A DNA stretch of 64,000 nt from Struthio camelus (GCF_040807025.1 NC_090952.1:16489068-16553067); one strand, 5' to 3'; counted from the first letter of the stretch, positions 37,756-50,074 are shown. Translations and numbers: made by a program. Notes: generated from the letters alone by a model not told the origin.

Positions 37756-39894
37756 TCAGGCCTCGTCGCTGGTGGGTGGTTCGGGTCCGTCTGAGCCAGG
37801 CGCGCCCGCGCTCGTGTTGTGCTCGTCCCGCTCTGTGGCGCTGAAAGGGAAGCAGTGGTTGCGTGCAGTAGCTTTCTGAAGGGAATATTGCCCAGCCGCA
37901 AAGGAAAGGGAGCGGGAGACTAGGTCTGTAAGCCCACAAAGAGGCCGCCAAAGCCCGCGTGCCCTTGAAAGGGGTGCAGGATAATCTGCCAAACGTGTCT
38001 TGTGCTTTTGCGGTGGTGCGTACCTGTCCAGAGAAGAGCTTCTGCTGAAGTCGTCCGAGTCCGGCGTAGGAGGCGGGGAGAGAAGAAAAAGGCCACCGTA
38101 TGGACAGTCCTCGTCATCGTCCCAGGTGCTGCAGAGCTCTATGCTTGCTGTGCTCGGGGAAGCACACCTGGAGCAGGCACACTGCAGGCTCGTGGGAAGC
38201 TGTGAATAATGACGACGCGTCAGGGGAGGAGCGTTATGTGGGTCCGAGTTTGACGAGGGGAAGGTTGGGAGGGACTCGCTCGGCTGGAGCGTTTTGTGCC
38301 GGAGGCAGAAGAGAACTCACCTGCTGGCAGTGGCCAAGGGTCTGCAGAGCGGATGCCTCGACGTCGTTCTCTGGAGACCTAGGAACGGCAGAGAGAGGTG
38401 TTACTTGTCCTTTGGAGCGGAAGACTAGCAGCACGTTGCCTTTCCGTAGGCTAAAGCCAAGCCCTTTGCGCGTCCTAGTGGGGAACGCGTCCTTTGTCCC
38501 GTTTGCCAAGGAGAGCGTCTCCGAGACTAGCAGGGCTGGGAGTCTTTGGTCAGGTATGGCGCCTGTAGAAGGGGTGAAAGTGCCAGCGTGGGAGCTTTCT
38601 GGGAAGCCTTGACAGTACAGGGAGGCTGAAGGGGAGCACTTTGTGCAGCTGCGTAAAAGCCGCTTTGCAGTTGTGCTGTTCCTTCTGCCTGGCCACGAGA
38701 GCGGCAGGGCAAGAGAGGACGCCAGCGAAGGGCGCTAGCTAGTTGGATTTAACGCGTTTAAGAGTCATGCCTGGAAGTCCTTCAGCATCTGTATTTGGGG
38801 GCCTGTTGAGGGCAGCTGTAGGCTTCCCGGCCGCTCCGAGGGGTGGCCGAGACCTGGACGGAGGTGAGCCCTTGGCTGTGGCTTTGTGCCCATGTTTGTG
38901 CTGTCCGCCAGGTGTGGAGCAGGAGGTTCAGCGCTCCCAGGGAGTTGCCCTGGGTGGAGCCTGACTCATGCTGCGAGTGGCTAAAGCTAGGGACCTGCCC
39001 ACGTGGGGAGCTGCTTTGCTACCTATCCCTTGGGAAGGGAGGTGACTTTTCAAAGTTACTTTTCTTTGCCGGTCTTGAGTCGGCAGGCAAGCCAAACGCA
39101 GCACGTGAAGACGACCACAGCAGCGATGAGCGTCAGAGTGTTTGCGACGATGATGATGGCGGTGTGATTTAGAACGCCCGGGTCATCCTCTTCAAAGCCG
39201 CTGAGGAAGGTTACTGCAAAATAACGGGCAGACAGGAGAGTTTATATGAAAGGTGCGTGCTGTGGTAGGTCAGAGAGAGGAGGAGGAGGGGGAGGCTGAA
39301 GAAAGAAGAGCCCCAGCAGAGCGGCACGTGCTTTTCTGTTGTGGGGACATGATTTCCCAGCACGGGCAGGATGCCGTGCGGTGTAGGAGTTGAGGGCCGG
39401 AGCACTGGGGAAAGAGTGCCGTCCTTCTCCTCTCCCCTCTGTTCCTTGTGGTGGAGTTGCTCCTGCTGTCCTGGCGTGTCCTTGCTGCAGTGGGAAGAAG
39501 GGGGAAGGAGGAGCTTGTTGTCATCAGCAAGACGGAGAAGTGCCGGGAGGAGGGTTGGCAGGTGCTTTTGTGTCCCCAGGGAGGGCAGCATGGGAGGGCG
39601 GCGCAGGCGGCTTTGGAAAGCCGCGTCTGTGCCCGAGAGCTCCTTCTAAAGCGTGCTCGGCTGTGAAAGGGACGCGTCTGTTCTCGCGGTGCCGGCAGGT
39701 GCTCCTAGGCGCCAGCGGAAGCGCTGGCTTCCCCCTGGAAATTCCTCCTTAGCGAATGTTAGTTGGGGGAGAGGAGGTTTTACGTTGGAGCGCGTACCTT
39801 CAGACGACGCTGAAGCCTCTCTTTCCTCCGGGATGGGGAAGGCTCGTGCGAAAGCACAAAGCCAGAGGCACACCAAGGCAGAGCAGCGAGCCAT
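37756..39894 (-). CDS. Predicted five-exon type I membrane protein gene, copy B
   Basis: Exon model on the minus strand: 39798-39894, 39060-39213, 38321-38378, 38024-38136, 37756-37840. Every splice site, phase, start context and stop is identical to copy A. None of the nine substitutions or two indels between copies falls in an exon, so the predicted 168-aa protein is identical: signal peptide, acidic glycosylatable ectodomain, one membrane helix, acidic Ser/Pro-rich tail. The 3-bp indel lies in intron 1. It has the same orientation as copy A and lies upstream of it in transcription order, so the two form a head-to-tail pair. Both copies look intact, so expression of both is plausible. The family is not recognised. 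Confidence 0.68.
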
Positions 39895-39974
39895 GTCTGC
39901 TGGTACTGCCAAAGCCGGGTGCGCAAATGAGGCGCGCCGGGCAAGGGGGGCCCTGGGTTGCCCTCGCAGTGCTG

Positions 39975-39993
39975 TGACATCACAGATGGGCGG
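39975..39993 (-). promoter_or_regulatory. CRE-like motif and GC box upstream of gene copy B
   Basis: TGACATCA (39975-39982) and GGGCGG (39988-39993) sit at the same distances from the copy B start codon (39894) as in copy A. The flanking promoter sequence is identical, so the two genes should share regulation unless distant elements differ. Confidence 0.4.
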
Positions 39994-41577
39994 AGAGACC
40001 TTCTGAAGGTGTCATGAGATCCTCACAACGGGCAGCTGAGCGTGCGCGCGGCCTGCTGGCTCCTTGCACCTGGCAGTGAACAACTGCGCTGTCGGTGCCG
40101 CCCGCTCGCTCTTCTCCTCTGCGCTTGTCCTTAGTGCTACTTCGTGGAGAGATGGTCTTTCACGGAGCCAGGCAGGCTGGGCAGATGAGCCTGCGCAGGG
40201 CCTGCCTAAGACTGGGGCGGGTGCAGAGAGCGAGGCTAGAAGGCCATTGGGCTCGGTGCGTTTCACGGCAGTAAAACAAGAACCGCAGTCAAAGAATAGC
40301 CCTGTAAGGGAGCGTGTGAGTGGGTACCTCTCCTTTTTCCCCCGTGCCAGGCAAACGCTTCCCTTTCCCCAAAGAAACGGAGGCCGCGGTGACCCTCCCG
40401 TTCCTTCCTTCTCGAGCGGCCACGCTGCCCCGGCAAGGCAGTGACCCCCCGGCCGAGCCCGGCCCCTGCCCGCACAGAGGAGGCAGCAAAACAAGTCCGC
40501 CTGGAGCTTCCTGGGCTGTGAGGGAGCCTGTGGGGGAGCCTGTCCCCTGCTGACTCCCCGGGGAGTGCACAGCTGCATTCAGGGCCGCGTCTCTGGCAGG
40601 GGTGGGAAGCGAAGGGGAGCGTCTCCAGAGGGAATTGTAGCCTGTGGGGCTCGAGCGTGTCCCAGCATGCCTTCCGCCAGGGTGAAAAGGCCGCTTGGCT
40701 GTGCGGGCTGCTGCGCTCTCAGCACAGATTGCTAAGGGGAGTGTAAGTGAGAGCTATGTCGGGGGGCACCTTTACTGGTAGGAAGTCTTTGCACGTCAGG
40801 GGAGTCCAGTGGGGCCCTTTCCACCATCGCGTCCCTGTCTTGCGCCTGTGCGTGTGCTGTTGGCAGTCACGCGGGCTTTTGAGGAACAGTGCTGCGCGCA
40901 CAGACAGTGCTTGCTGTGCCTCAAGAGAAATGGCTGTGGCACAGCAGGAGAGAAAGGAGCAGCTCCAGAGCTGTGCCTGGGGACACAGGCGGATGCTGCT
41001 TCTGCCGTGGTGCGTCCAGGGGAGGGCTGAAGGGTGAGCACCTTGTCTCTGGAGCAGGGTGCAACTGAACTGGGATGTGGGTAAGGCACAATTTTGTGGG
41101 CGTGGTGACATTTGGGGTGCAGGAAGTGGGTGTAGATGCATTTATGGCCTCCTCCTGGGATGTGTGCTGCCTGGTGGTGGGCGGTGGTGGGTTATTTTTC
41201 ATGTTGCGATGGCTGGAAGGAGGTCTTGTTGGTCTGAGCACTTGGAGCGCTGGTGTGGAGGCGGTGTCTAGTGAAGACACGGTCAGCAGTTGGTTTGTTG
41301 CTTGTGGAGTTGCTGCTCGCATGAGGTGAGATGCTTGAGGGCAGAGAGGTGTTCTTGCAGACTGTGAGCGCAGGGCTTGGGCTTTTCGGCTGCTTTGTGT
41401 CACAAGCAGATACCCTGAGTCTCTCAGTTGCCCTCGGGTTGCAACGCAGCGTCAGTAGCAGTGTTGTCTGGGGAGCAGCTTGTGTGAGGCCTGGCTGCCC
41501 CAAGGAAGAGTGTGCGGAGCTGCTGGAGCAGAGCTGCGCACAAAGGTTGTGCTGGAAGGCATCGAGCCCTGGAGTAG

Positions 41578-41695
41578 TAGAGGTTGGAAGGGCCACCTGG
41601 AGGCCACCGAGTGCAGTGGCCTGCCCAAAGCAGGTCTACTTAGACCGGCTGGCCTCGTGCAGTCGAGTCTCCAACTGCCTGAGTCTGGGAAAAGC
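41578..41695 (-). repeat. Diverged CR1 3' end at right edge of copy B
   Basis: The same antisense CR1 scrap as at 36048-36165, duplicated with the unit and identical to it by eye. It predates the duplication. Confidence 0.6.
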
Positions 41696-41721
41696 TGGCG
41701 TTCCTTCTTCACGGCTTTGTG

Positions 41722-41835
41722 TTCCCGATTTGCCCAATCTCTCCTTGTGCTGGTGGTTGTTTGTGGCTGTGTGTGCGATGAAGGTGCTAGCCCGAGATGG
41801 AGGAGCACAGTGCGGGCAGGCTGGGAGAAGGGACA
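41722..41835 (-). pseudogene. Decayed fragment of a third unit (3' UTR region)
   Basis: About 110 bp directly after copy B aligns with the gene's 3' UTR/poly(A) region (copy A about 31820-31930). It shares CTGGTGG(C/T)TGT, GGCTGTGTG, GAAGG(C/T)GC, CCCGAGA(C/T)GGAGGAGC and GTGCGGGCAGGC. Most differences are C to T or G to A at CpG sites (GCGCGG to GCACAG, GAGACGG to GAGATGG), the signature of methylation-driven decay. It also has a small insertion (TTGTTTGTGG). The poly(A) signal is lost: the TTTATT equivalent reads GATTTG. This is the remnant of an older tandem unit whose remaining part is absent. Confidence 0.7.
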
Positions 41836-44524
41836 ATGTTAGATCCAGGTGGCAGGGGACTGCTTTCATGTACACAGTCCTGAACATAGGGCTACATACT
41901 GTGGCTGGGATTCCCTCCTACCATCTGCCTAGCCACAGGCAGCAGTTGATAGGCAATGCTGTTTTTTTTTTCCTGAAATTGGATGAGGACACCACCTCTC
42001 CCTTCCAGCCCTGTCCTACCCCCAGTTTTGGGGTGAAGCTTTTTTCCTTTGCTGTTCTGAGAAGTGCCAAGCCCAAGGACAGTTCTAGGAGCAGGAGGCA
42101 GTGGCCAAACTATTCTCATCCTTATTAAACCCTCTCCTCTTGCCATTCTGGTTCATCAGAATACCTCTTTTAGTGCAGTTCTGATGTCAGCTCTGCATTG
42201 CTGAAGGTGGAAGGTAGCTTAAGTCATTTACCCCGTAGCGCACCTTCTGCCAAAAACAGCCTTGTCTCCTCCCAACCAGGCTCCAGGAGGCTGTTCAGGT
42301 AGGGCAGGAGTTGCCTGGTGGATCATACTTGTACTGCAGCTTCCAATGTCACATGCCAGGACACAACTGGTAAAGGAATAACAACAACTACAACAAAAGA
42401 CTCATGAAAACTAATCCCTTGAGGTTATTATCTGCAGGCAAGAGTTGGAAGCTGATCTGCAACTTTTGCTATGGTACTGCTGCCTTGCACAACCTGGGTA
42501 AGCGTGCCTTCAGGAATATGTTCCCAGAAAAGCAGATATGTGTATTCAGGGCAAAGCAAGCAGGTGGAAGCCCCTAGGCTCCATCTTAGCTCTGAGCAGC
42601 TCTCCTGACTGTTTCCCAGTAGTTGAAGCTAAACAACTTGTGTCTCTTCAGTTTTTGTGCAGCTGGCCAGGAGTGCAGGCTGCTTGGCAGAAGCCACTGT
42701 CTCTGGAAGTTCCTCTTTTCCAAGCAGACCACCATCCTGCTAATGCAGCATGTGCAATTAAAAAAAAAAAATGCAGTCGTTTTTTTCTGAGGCCTTGTGT
42801 TCCTCAGCCAGCCACCCCTGTTTGGTGGCGGTTCAGGGCCCAGATCATGGGCAGTGGAGATGCATGCTGGCTTTGGGCGTGGGTGCAGCCTATCCAGAAG
42901 CGTGGGAAGTTGCAGTGGGAGCTGTGTTAGAAACTAAGTTTGAGCCTGAAGTATCCTCTTGCTCCAGGGATCTAAGCAAGATCAAAGGTGAACAAGATAA
43001 GGTGTGGGGAGGGCACTGCTGTTGCGAGTGATAAAAGCTTTTCAGCTCCGCCTGCCTGCATTCCTGGCATTCAAACGGTACCTGTCCCTGAGGACGAGGG
43101 TGAAGCACCAGTTGCCACAGTCCTTTGGCAAGTTTTAGAAGGAAGCTTCAGTTTTAGGTTTCCGGGGTTGGGGTGGGGGGCAGGCAGGCACAGTAGTGGT
43201 ACAGGAGAATGGGTGGATATGAGTGAACACATACCTGACTTAGTAGACAGCTGAATCCCAGCACAGGTAAAAGGTACCTGGTTCTCCTATAGGAAAAGAG
43301 AGCTCCCTGATTACACTTCCCAGATAGATGCACTAAAAGCACAGCATAATTCATTTAGGGAGCAAAGCTGCCCTGTACTCCACTTTTCTCCACAGCCAGC
43401 ACACGAAGGGCTCAGTCCATTTCATACTACTTGGCTGTTTTGAGGGCCAGACTGGGAGGCTACATCATCCATTTGTGGGACCAGAAGGGAGCCACAAGTT
43501 GGCAATTTTAGGGAGAGGGAACTGCAGGGAGGCACTCAGACCCCCCCATGGTGGGGTTCTGTTTTCAAGCTCGAGAAGTCCCTAAGGTGGAATGTAGGAG
43601 ACTGCGTCACATGCCTGGGTCTCTGGAGCAATAGTTGCTTTTGCCCCCACCCTTGCAAGAAAACATAAGCATATAGGGTCTTCAGTTTCCAATATTTGTT
43701 TATATTAAAACAATGATATTAATAGCAATTTATGGCAGCAGTGTTTTACGGCATTATAAATGGAACATATTAACATAAGTTGCTGGAGTTGTACTTTCAG
43801 CACCTTTGTAAAAGAAGGAAAGAGCAATGTGGTACAAGAAAAGGATTAGTAAAAGGGGAGGGAGAGGAGGAAATGGAGAGAGGACCCTCCCTCCCCAGCT
43901 GAGATATACTGAAAGGAGAGAAGTGATGAAGCTGGGAAATGAATGTCAACTACCACCTCTCAGCTCTAGCAGCGCAGTAATGTGCTTTCCCCAAGAAACA
44001 GGGTATGAGGCGGGATGTTAGTTGTCCTTTTGTGTACTGAGAGCTGCGGATTATTTCTGCCATGAACTACATACACCAAGTGGTATATTGTCTTAGTTGT
44101 GGCTGTCTTCGAATCATGTTCCCAGGAGCAGAATAGTGCAGCACATCATTGCTAATGCGTGCTTCATTCTGTTTCCTGGAGGGACCACTCCACAGTGAGG
44201 GGTATGCAGGCTCCTGCCTTCTCCTTGCTACACTGGCTGGCGCAGCCCCCAGATGCCTCCAAACAGCTGGTCAAAACATGGGCAAGAGGTGAGATAGCCA
44301 GTCTTCAACAGCAACAAACACTCAGAAGTCCAAATGCCTGTTTTTCGGGTAGTGCAGAGACTGCAACTCAGGACAGATCTAGAGCCTGGCCTTTTCTCCC
44401 CTGGGTGGCTGGCAGACCCTTGTGGGTCTTTCTGAAATACTTTGCCCAGGTGTGCCTAGCAACATAGCAGGACTGTATGCTCCAGGTGCTTTCACTCCAT
44501 GCACAGTGCAGGCAGTCAAGCAAA
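41836..44524. other. Non-coding DNA right of the duplicated block
   Basis: GC content falls back within about 150 bp of the block edge. No exon, RNA gene or classifiable repeat was recognised. Short A- and G-runs are present (for example near 42760 and 43170). Confidence 0.5.
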
Positions 44525-44531
44525 GCGATGA

Positions 44532-45005
44532 GTGATTGTTGTGAGTGACTCCATGCTGCGGGGGGCCGAGGCACCTATCTGCTGACCTGACCTCTTGTCT
44601 AGAGAGGTTTGCTGCCTGCCAGGGGCTCAAATAAGAGACCATGCATCAGACTATTACCCTCTGCTGCTCTTCCATGTGGGCACTAATGACACAAAAGGCA
44701 AATTGGATACCATCAAAGAGGACTTCAGAGCTCTGGGAATGGTGGTCAAGGGTCTGGGAGCCCAGGTCGTTTTCTCCTCAATCTTGCCTGTGAGAGGGAA
44801 GGACAGGAGGAGGAGTAGACGAGTTTTCCAAGTTAACAACTGGCTATGCTGCTCGTGTTGGCAGCAGGGTTTTGGTTTCTATGACCATGGAACCCTGTTT
44901 GAAGATCAACAGCTGATGGAGAGAGATGGGATCCACCTCACAAAGTGGGGCACGTGTGTCTTTGGCAACAGGTTGGCCAGCCTGGTAAGGAAGGCTTTAA
45001 ACTAG
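44532..45005 (+). pseudogene. CR1 ORF1 remnant (SGNH esterase-like)
   Basis: This reads as the C-terminal esterase-like domain of CR1 ORF1. The GDS block appears as V-V-S-D-S-M-L-R-G, with the glycine replaced by serine. Next come REVCCLPGAQIRD, the block HVGTNDT, and near the end the catalytic-type D-G-I-H-L-T motif, then LASLVRKALN and a stop. An in-frame stop lies near 44582, between A-P-I-C and P-D-L-L. The product was an RNA-binding/esterase-type accessory protein; this copy is dead. Confidence 0.8.
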
Positions 45006-45160
45006 GAAAGACGGGGGAAGGGGAATGGTATAGTGACACGGTACTCAGTACAACACCACTCAAGTCAGGATGCCTCCAGCGGGTGCATGCAGCCAGGGGA
45101 GACAGCATAGGACATTGCTATGGAGGATCCTCTTGAACCTCTCCTGAGAAGCTTATATGT

Positions 45161-46857
45161 TTGATTGACTCTCTGAAATGCCTGTACACCAATGCACGCA
45201 GCATGGGGAATAAGCAGGAAGAGTTAGAGATCTGTGTGCGGTGGCAGGGCCATGATCTCATTGCAGTTACAGAGACATGGTGGGATAGCTCACATGACTG
45301 GAATGCTGTCATGGATGGCTATGTGCTTTTTAGGAAAGGCAGGCCAGGAAGGCGAGGTGGTGGAGTTGCTCTTTATGTGAAGGAGCAACTAGAATGTGTG
45401 GAGCTCTGCCTAAGGGTGGATCAAGAGCAAGTTGAGAGCCTGTGGTTAGAGATTAAAGGGCAGGCTAACATGGGTGACACTGTTGTGGGGGTTTACTACA
45501 GGCCACCTGATCAAGAAGAGGAAGTCGATGAGGCTTTCTACAGACAGCTGGAAGTAGCCTCACGATCACAGGCCCTGGTTCTCATGGAGGACTTCAACCA
45601 CCCTGACATCTGCTGGGAAGAGAGCACAGCTAGGCACAAACAGTCAAAGAGGTTCCTGCAAAGCATTGATGATAATTTCTTGACTCAGGTGGTGGAGACG
45701 CCAACGAGGAGAGATGCAATGCTAGACCTTGTACTAACGAACAAAGAAGGTCTAGTTGGAGAGGTGAAGGTTGGGGGCAGCCTTGGCTGCAGTGACCATG
45801 AGATGGAAGAGTTCAGGATCCTACGAGGAGGAAGCAGGGCAATAAGTAGGATCACAACCCTGGACTTCAGGAGAGCTAACTTTGGCGTCTTCAGGGACCT
45901 ACTTAGGGGAATCTCATGGGGTAGGGCCCTAGAAGGAAGGGGGGGTCCAGGAGAGCTGGTTAATATTCAAGCATCACTTCCTCCAGGCTCAAGAGCAGTG
46001 CATCCCTCTGAGTAAGAAGTCCAGCAAAGTGGGCACTCTGAGTAAGAAGTCCAGCAAAGCAGGCAGGAGACCTGCATGGATGAGCAAGGAACTCCTGACA
46101 AAACTCAAACAGAAGAAGGAAGTGTACAGAATGTGGAAAAGGGGACAGGCCACTTGAGAGGAACATAGGGACATTGTCAGAGTATGCAGGGATGCGACAA
46201 GGAAGGCTAAGGCCCATTTGGAATTAAATCTGGCAAAGGATGTCAAGAACAACAAGAAGGGGTTCTTCAAATACGTCAATAGCAAAAGGAAGACTAGGGA
46301 AAATGTGGGCCTGCTGTTGAATGGGGTGGGTGCCCTGGTAACGAAGGATACAGAGAAGGCAGAGTTGCTGAATGCCTTCTTTGCTTCCGTCTTCACTGCT
46401 AAGGCCAGTCCTCAGGAATTCCAGGCCTTGGAGACAAGAGAGGAAGGCTGGAGAAAGGAAGACTCTCCCTTGGTTGAGGAGGATCAGGTTAGAGATCTTT
46501 TGTGCAAACTTGACATCCACAAATCCGTGGGCCCTGATGGGATGCACCACGAGTGCTGAGGGAGCTGGTGGATGTTATTGCTAGGCCACTCCCCATCATC
46601 TTTGAAAGGACATGGAGAACAGGAGAGGTGCCTGAGGGCTGGAAGAAAGCCAATGTCACTCCAGTCTTCCAAAAGGGCAAGAAGGAGGAGCCAGGAAAGT
46701 ACAGGCCTGTCAGCCTCACCTCCATCCCTGGAAAGGTGATGGAACAGCTCATCCTGGAGGTCATCACTAAGCGTATGGAGGACAAGAAGGTGATCAGGAG
46801 TAGTCAGCATGGATTCACCAAAGGGAAATCATGCTTGACCAATCTGATAGCCTTCAG
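45161..46857 (+). pseudogene. CR1 ORF2 remnant (endonuclease + partial reverse transcriptase)
   Basis: The first block (to 46015) is an apurinic-type endonuclease: TNARSMGNKQEELE, AVTETWWD, GGGVALYVK, VGVYYRPP, EDFNHPDICWE (the usual GDFN reads EDFN) and the C-terminal S-D-H-E-M motif. The frame then breaks in a region with a short tandem repeat (two CTCTGAGTAAGAAGTCCAGC units at 46000-46060). It continues as GFFKYVNSKRKTRENVG and PDGMH with an in-frame TGA near 46156. A one-base deletion near 46545 shifts the frame again, and the reverse-transcriptase fingers region (YRPVSLTSIPGKVMEQ, QHGFTKGKSCLTNL) follows. The polymerase active site is absent. Non-functional. Confidence 0.85.
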
Positions 46858-49800
46858 AGGGAGGCAGAAGAAGAGATTTCCAGATGGCTTGACCCAAAGC
46901 ATCACCCCTTACCATTGGTAAAACACTGATGGCCAAGTGAACAAGTGCTATGAGAAAAAGCTTTTCTTTACAGTGAAGGACACTGAGAAGACTCCCCTTC
47001 CCATGTATGTGCATACATTCCCTGAACTCTCCCTCCCTGAACTCCAACACAAGGGGCTTGGGATCTGCTGCTGCACTTGATTCCTCAGCATTTGATCTGG
47101 CCCACCGTGAGTGTGTAGTTGTCCACTGACTCATGCTGCGCTGCTTTGTTGGCTAGCCTGTTACAGGCAGCTCTGCGTCTGGTGTCTGCTTCATTTTCCT
47201 TCTCTCAAGTGGATGTTCTTGTCCTAGTGGGACGAGAAAAGGCTGTGTCAATTGTTCCCAACAGAGGAAGTAAGCAGAAGCATTTGGCATTTTGGAGCAA
47301 AGGGATTCCACATCTTGGCCTGAGCATGCTAGTTAACAGTGGTCCAGCAAGGAAAGTTATGCCGCAGCCATTGCCTCCTTTGGGAGAAAAGACTCCAGTT
47401 GCTCACGGCAGCTAAGTAGCAGCGGCTTTTTGAACTGAGGCAACAGAGAGGGGCAGAAACTGTCAGGTAACCCCAGGAAGAAGTATTGGGTCAACTGGTG
47501 AAAACAGCTAGGACACAGCACCTACTTCTTGCTTGAGCTTGCTTTACCTGGCATTGTATGGAAGCTGGCGTTCTCTGATATCTGGCACGGTAGTGATGCC
47601 GCACTGTTGGTATCTGCCATCCTTGATGGCACAGACACTCCCCAGCTCTCCTAGGACTCTTCCATTCCTACACAAAGGATAAGGAGCACTCCTTCCACTG
47701 TGTGCACACCTCCTCCCTTTACTGCCAGACAGGGGCTCTCCCCTATACTGATTTCAGATGCCCTGTGCAAATCTTGACAAAGCTCCCCAAAAGCATTGTT
47801 TTGCTGCTGTATATCTATTACTTTCATCATGAATTACCCAATACTGCACACAAAGAAATGCAGAGATGAGGAATGGGGGGAAGAAGTAACTTTAGGAGAC
47901 CCGAAGGCTGTTTTCCATTGCCTTGCCCAAACTTAATTACTGTAACAGGTTAGTCAGGAGTGCAAGATTTACATGGACAAGAGCTGAACTCCTGGATGCG
48001 GAAGCTAGACTAAGCAAATATATGGGATTTTTTTTTTTTTTTTAAGCAGGCCATTAAGTAAAGTGCATGTCAAGAAGCACAGAGTGACAACAAGCAACAC
48101 CAGGAATGAGGTAGGATTTTGTTCTGTGTTTTACCTGTCACAACACCAATACTAATTGACTTAAGACTAGGTCAGCTACTGAGAAATCTAAGTCAGTTTG
48201 TCTCCTGACCCTGTGACTTTTTCAGTCGTGCTAATTAGAGCAACAAGCCCTGTAAAATGTTAGTTACAAATCTTCCCAGGAAGCACTTTTTGTTTGTTAA
48301 GCTGCTCTAACTCACTCAGTCCTGCCCCACACATGCAGCTCCCCACACCTTTCCTATAATCCGAGATCTTCTCTACTCAGAAGGCAATTTTGCATGCTAT
48401 AAAAGACAGGCCTGGCTGTCTCCCAGTCCAAGTAGTCCTGCTTGTGCATGAAAGTGAAAAGAGATGAGAGGCTGGGCTGAGAGTGCCCATCTTCTATCCA
48501 AAACTGAACAGTATTCGCTGAACAGGCTTCCAGGGAGGTAGTCCTGCAGGAACTAACAGAGCAGTCCATCTTCTCCCTGTGTGTGAAGACAGAGCAGTGC
48601 TAAACAGTAGGACTGGTATGTGCTCCCCACAGAGAAACTCACATTTCCTGTGCCCCACTCAGAAGTGAAGCCTGCAAGAGGTAGGCTAAAAGATACAAGC
48701 GTCTGGGAAGCATTTATACTTACTGGCTGGATGCTAGCTTTAGAAATTCTTCATCCATGTGTTGGAAGGTGTCCAAAAGTTTCCTCTTCAGTTTTCTCCA
48801 CACTGATACCTTGTCTGTCAGAAGGAGAAAATAGTGACTATGCTCCAGCTGAAACGGCTCTGACGTATCCCAGGCCCCCTTTAATTCATCCAGTGATACA
48901 CCATGTGCAGCCTGATGGTGCAGCTCTCATTCCCTGTGGGATAGAGCTGTGAGCCTAGGATGTGCCCTGGACCCACAGGGAGTTTTTTACATCCCCCCCT
49001 CCCCCCCCAACAGGTTCAGAAAGAAGTGCCTATTTTAATTCTTTTTCTCAAGAAGTTGCCCTGCTGAGATTTACATTCAGGAGATGGGGCAGCACATCTC
49101 AACACTTGAACAATGATTCACAACTGGCTAGTGATACCCTTGTTCCAAGAGGCTTTCACCTTATTAATACCCCTCTGCCACCACTCACTGCACAGTGGCT
49201 ATATACACAGGCCTGAAAGGAGTAAGCAAGGTAGAGCTGCATCCGAACAAACATATTACCCTGGCCAACAGCCACAATTGCAAGGCATAAAAGCCACAGT
49301 TGCAAGGCATAAAAGCTGATGTCTGTCTGACACATACCTATTCCCCTCATCTCACCTCTTGGACGTTTCTTAGTAGAATGAGCATACCAGTTCTAATAGC
49401 CTCTCTCTCCTGAATCAGAGGAGAAGAAACACTAATTGCACAAAGAACCGTAAGTCTCTATGCTTAAACATTTAAGTTTTTACATGTACAAGCACTAAAA
49501 GCTTCTTCATAACTTCTCCACTCCAGAAAGTGAAGGACAGAAAAGAGGTTGCGCACTATGACTTAGCTTAAAAGCAGCTAAACCTTTAACTCCAAGGGCA
49601 CTGCAACTCCAGTCTCTCCCCAGCATTACACAGACATCAGTCCAACTGATCCTCAAGCTCTTCACAGGCGGAGCACTTATTACCACTGTGCTACAGACAA
49701 GATGCTAGACTACTCAGCAAATGAAGATCTCAGAACTGTTAATTTAAAGGCTAAAAATATAGCAAAACGTAGCATTAGGATGACACTTGATGATGTTCCT

Positions 49801-50074
49801 TTAAAAAAAAACATTATTTGCTTAGAGATTTATACCTTTCAGATGAGAGTTTGATACCTGATGATTTATCTTTTTCAAGTATCAATGTTTTTCATTGCTA
49901 CAATTGTCATTTTACTCACTGTAAATTCCCGAAGGCTATATTAACTTGTATTAAACTGAAAGCCTCTGAACGTTCATGCTTAAGTTCAGATAGCAGAGAC
50001 CCAGAGGCAGTGGGCCGCCAGGATCCTTGTGGAGCCAGCAGCATTCAGTAATTCCTCTCAAAGTCAGACACACA

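Larger units (their letters stand above)
37172..41715. repeat. Tandem segmental duplication, copy B (direct)
   Basis: The second copy of the 4.55-kb unit, offset 5539 bp from copy A at the left end and 5530 bp at the right end, the change being caused by two small indels. It has the same content: a minus-strand five-exon gene, promoter motifs, G-rich intergenic stretch and CR1 scrap. On its right it abuts a decayed fragment of a third copy rather than the 986-bp spacer. Confidence 0.97.
44525..46860 (+). repeat. CR1 LINE with ORF1 and 5' part of ORF2, 3' half missing
   Basis: A long sense-strand CR1 segment contains the second half of ORF1, the short inter-ORF region (45006-45160), and ORF2 from its start through the endonuclease into the early reverse transcriptase. 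Similarity stops near 46857, just after the KSCLTNLIAF motif, before the catalytic part of the polymerase and the 3' UTR. Since CR1 copies normally lose their 5' end and keep the 3' end, this pattern points to a later deletion or rearrangement of a longer insertion. Confidence 0.9.
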
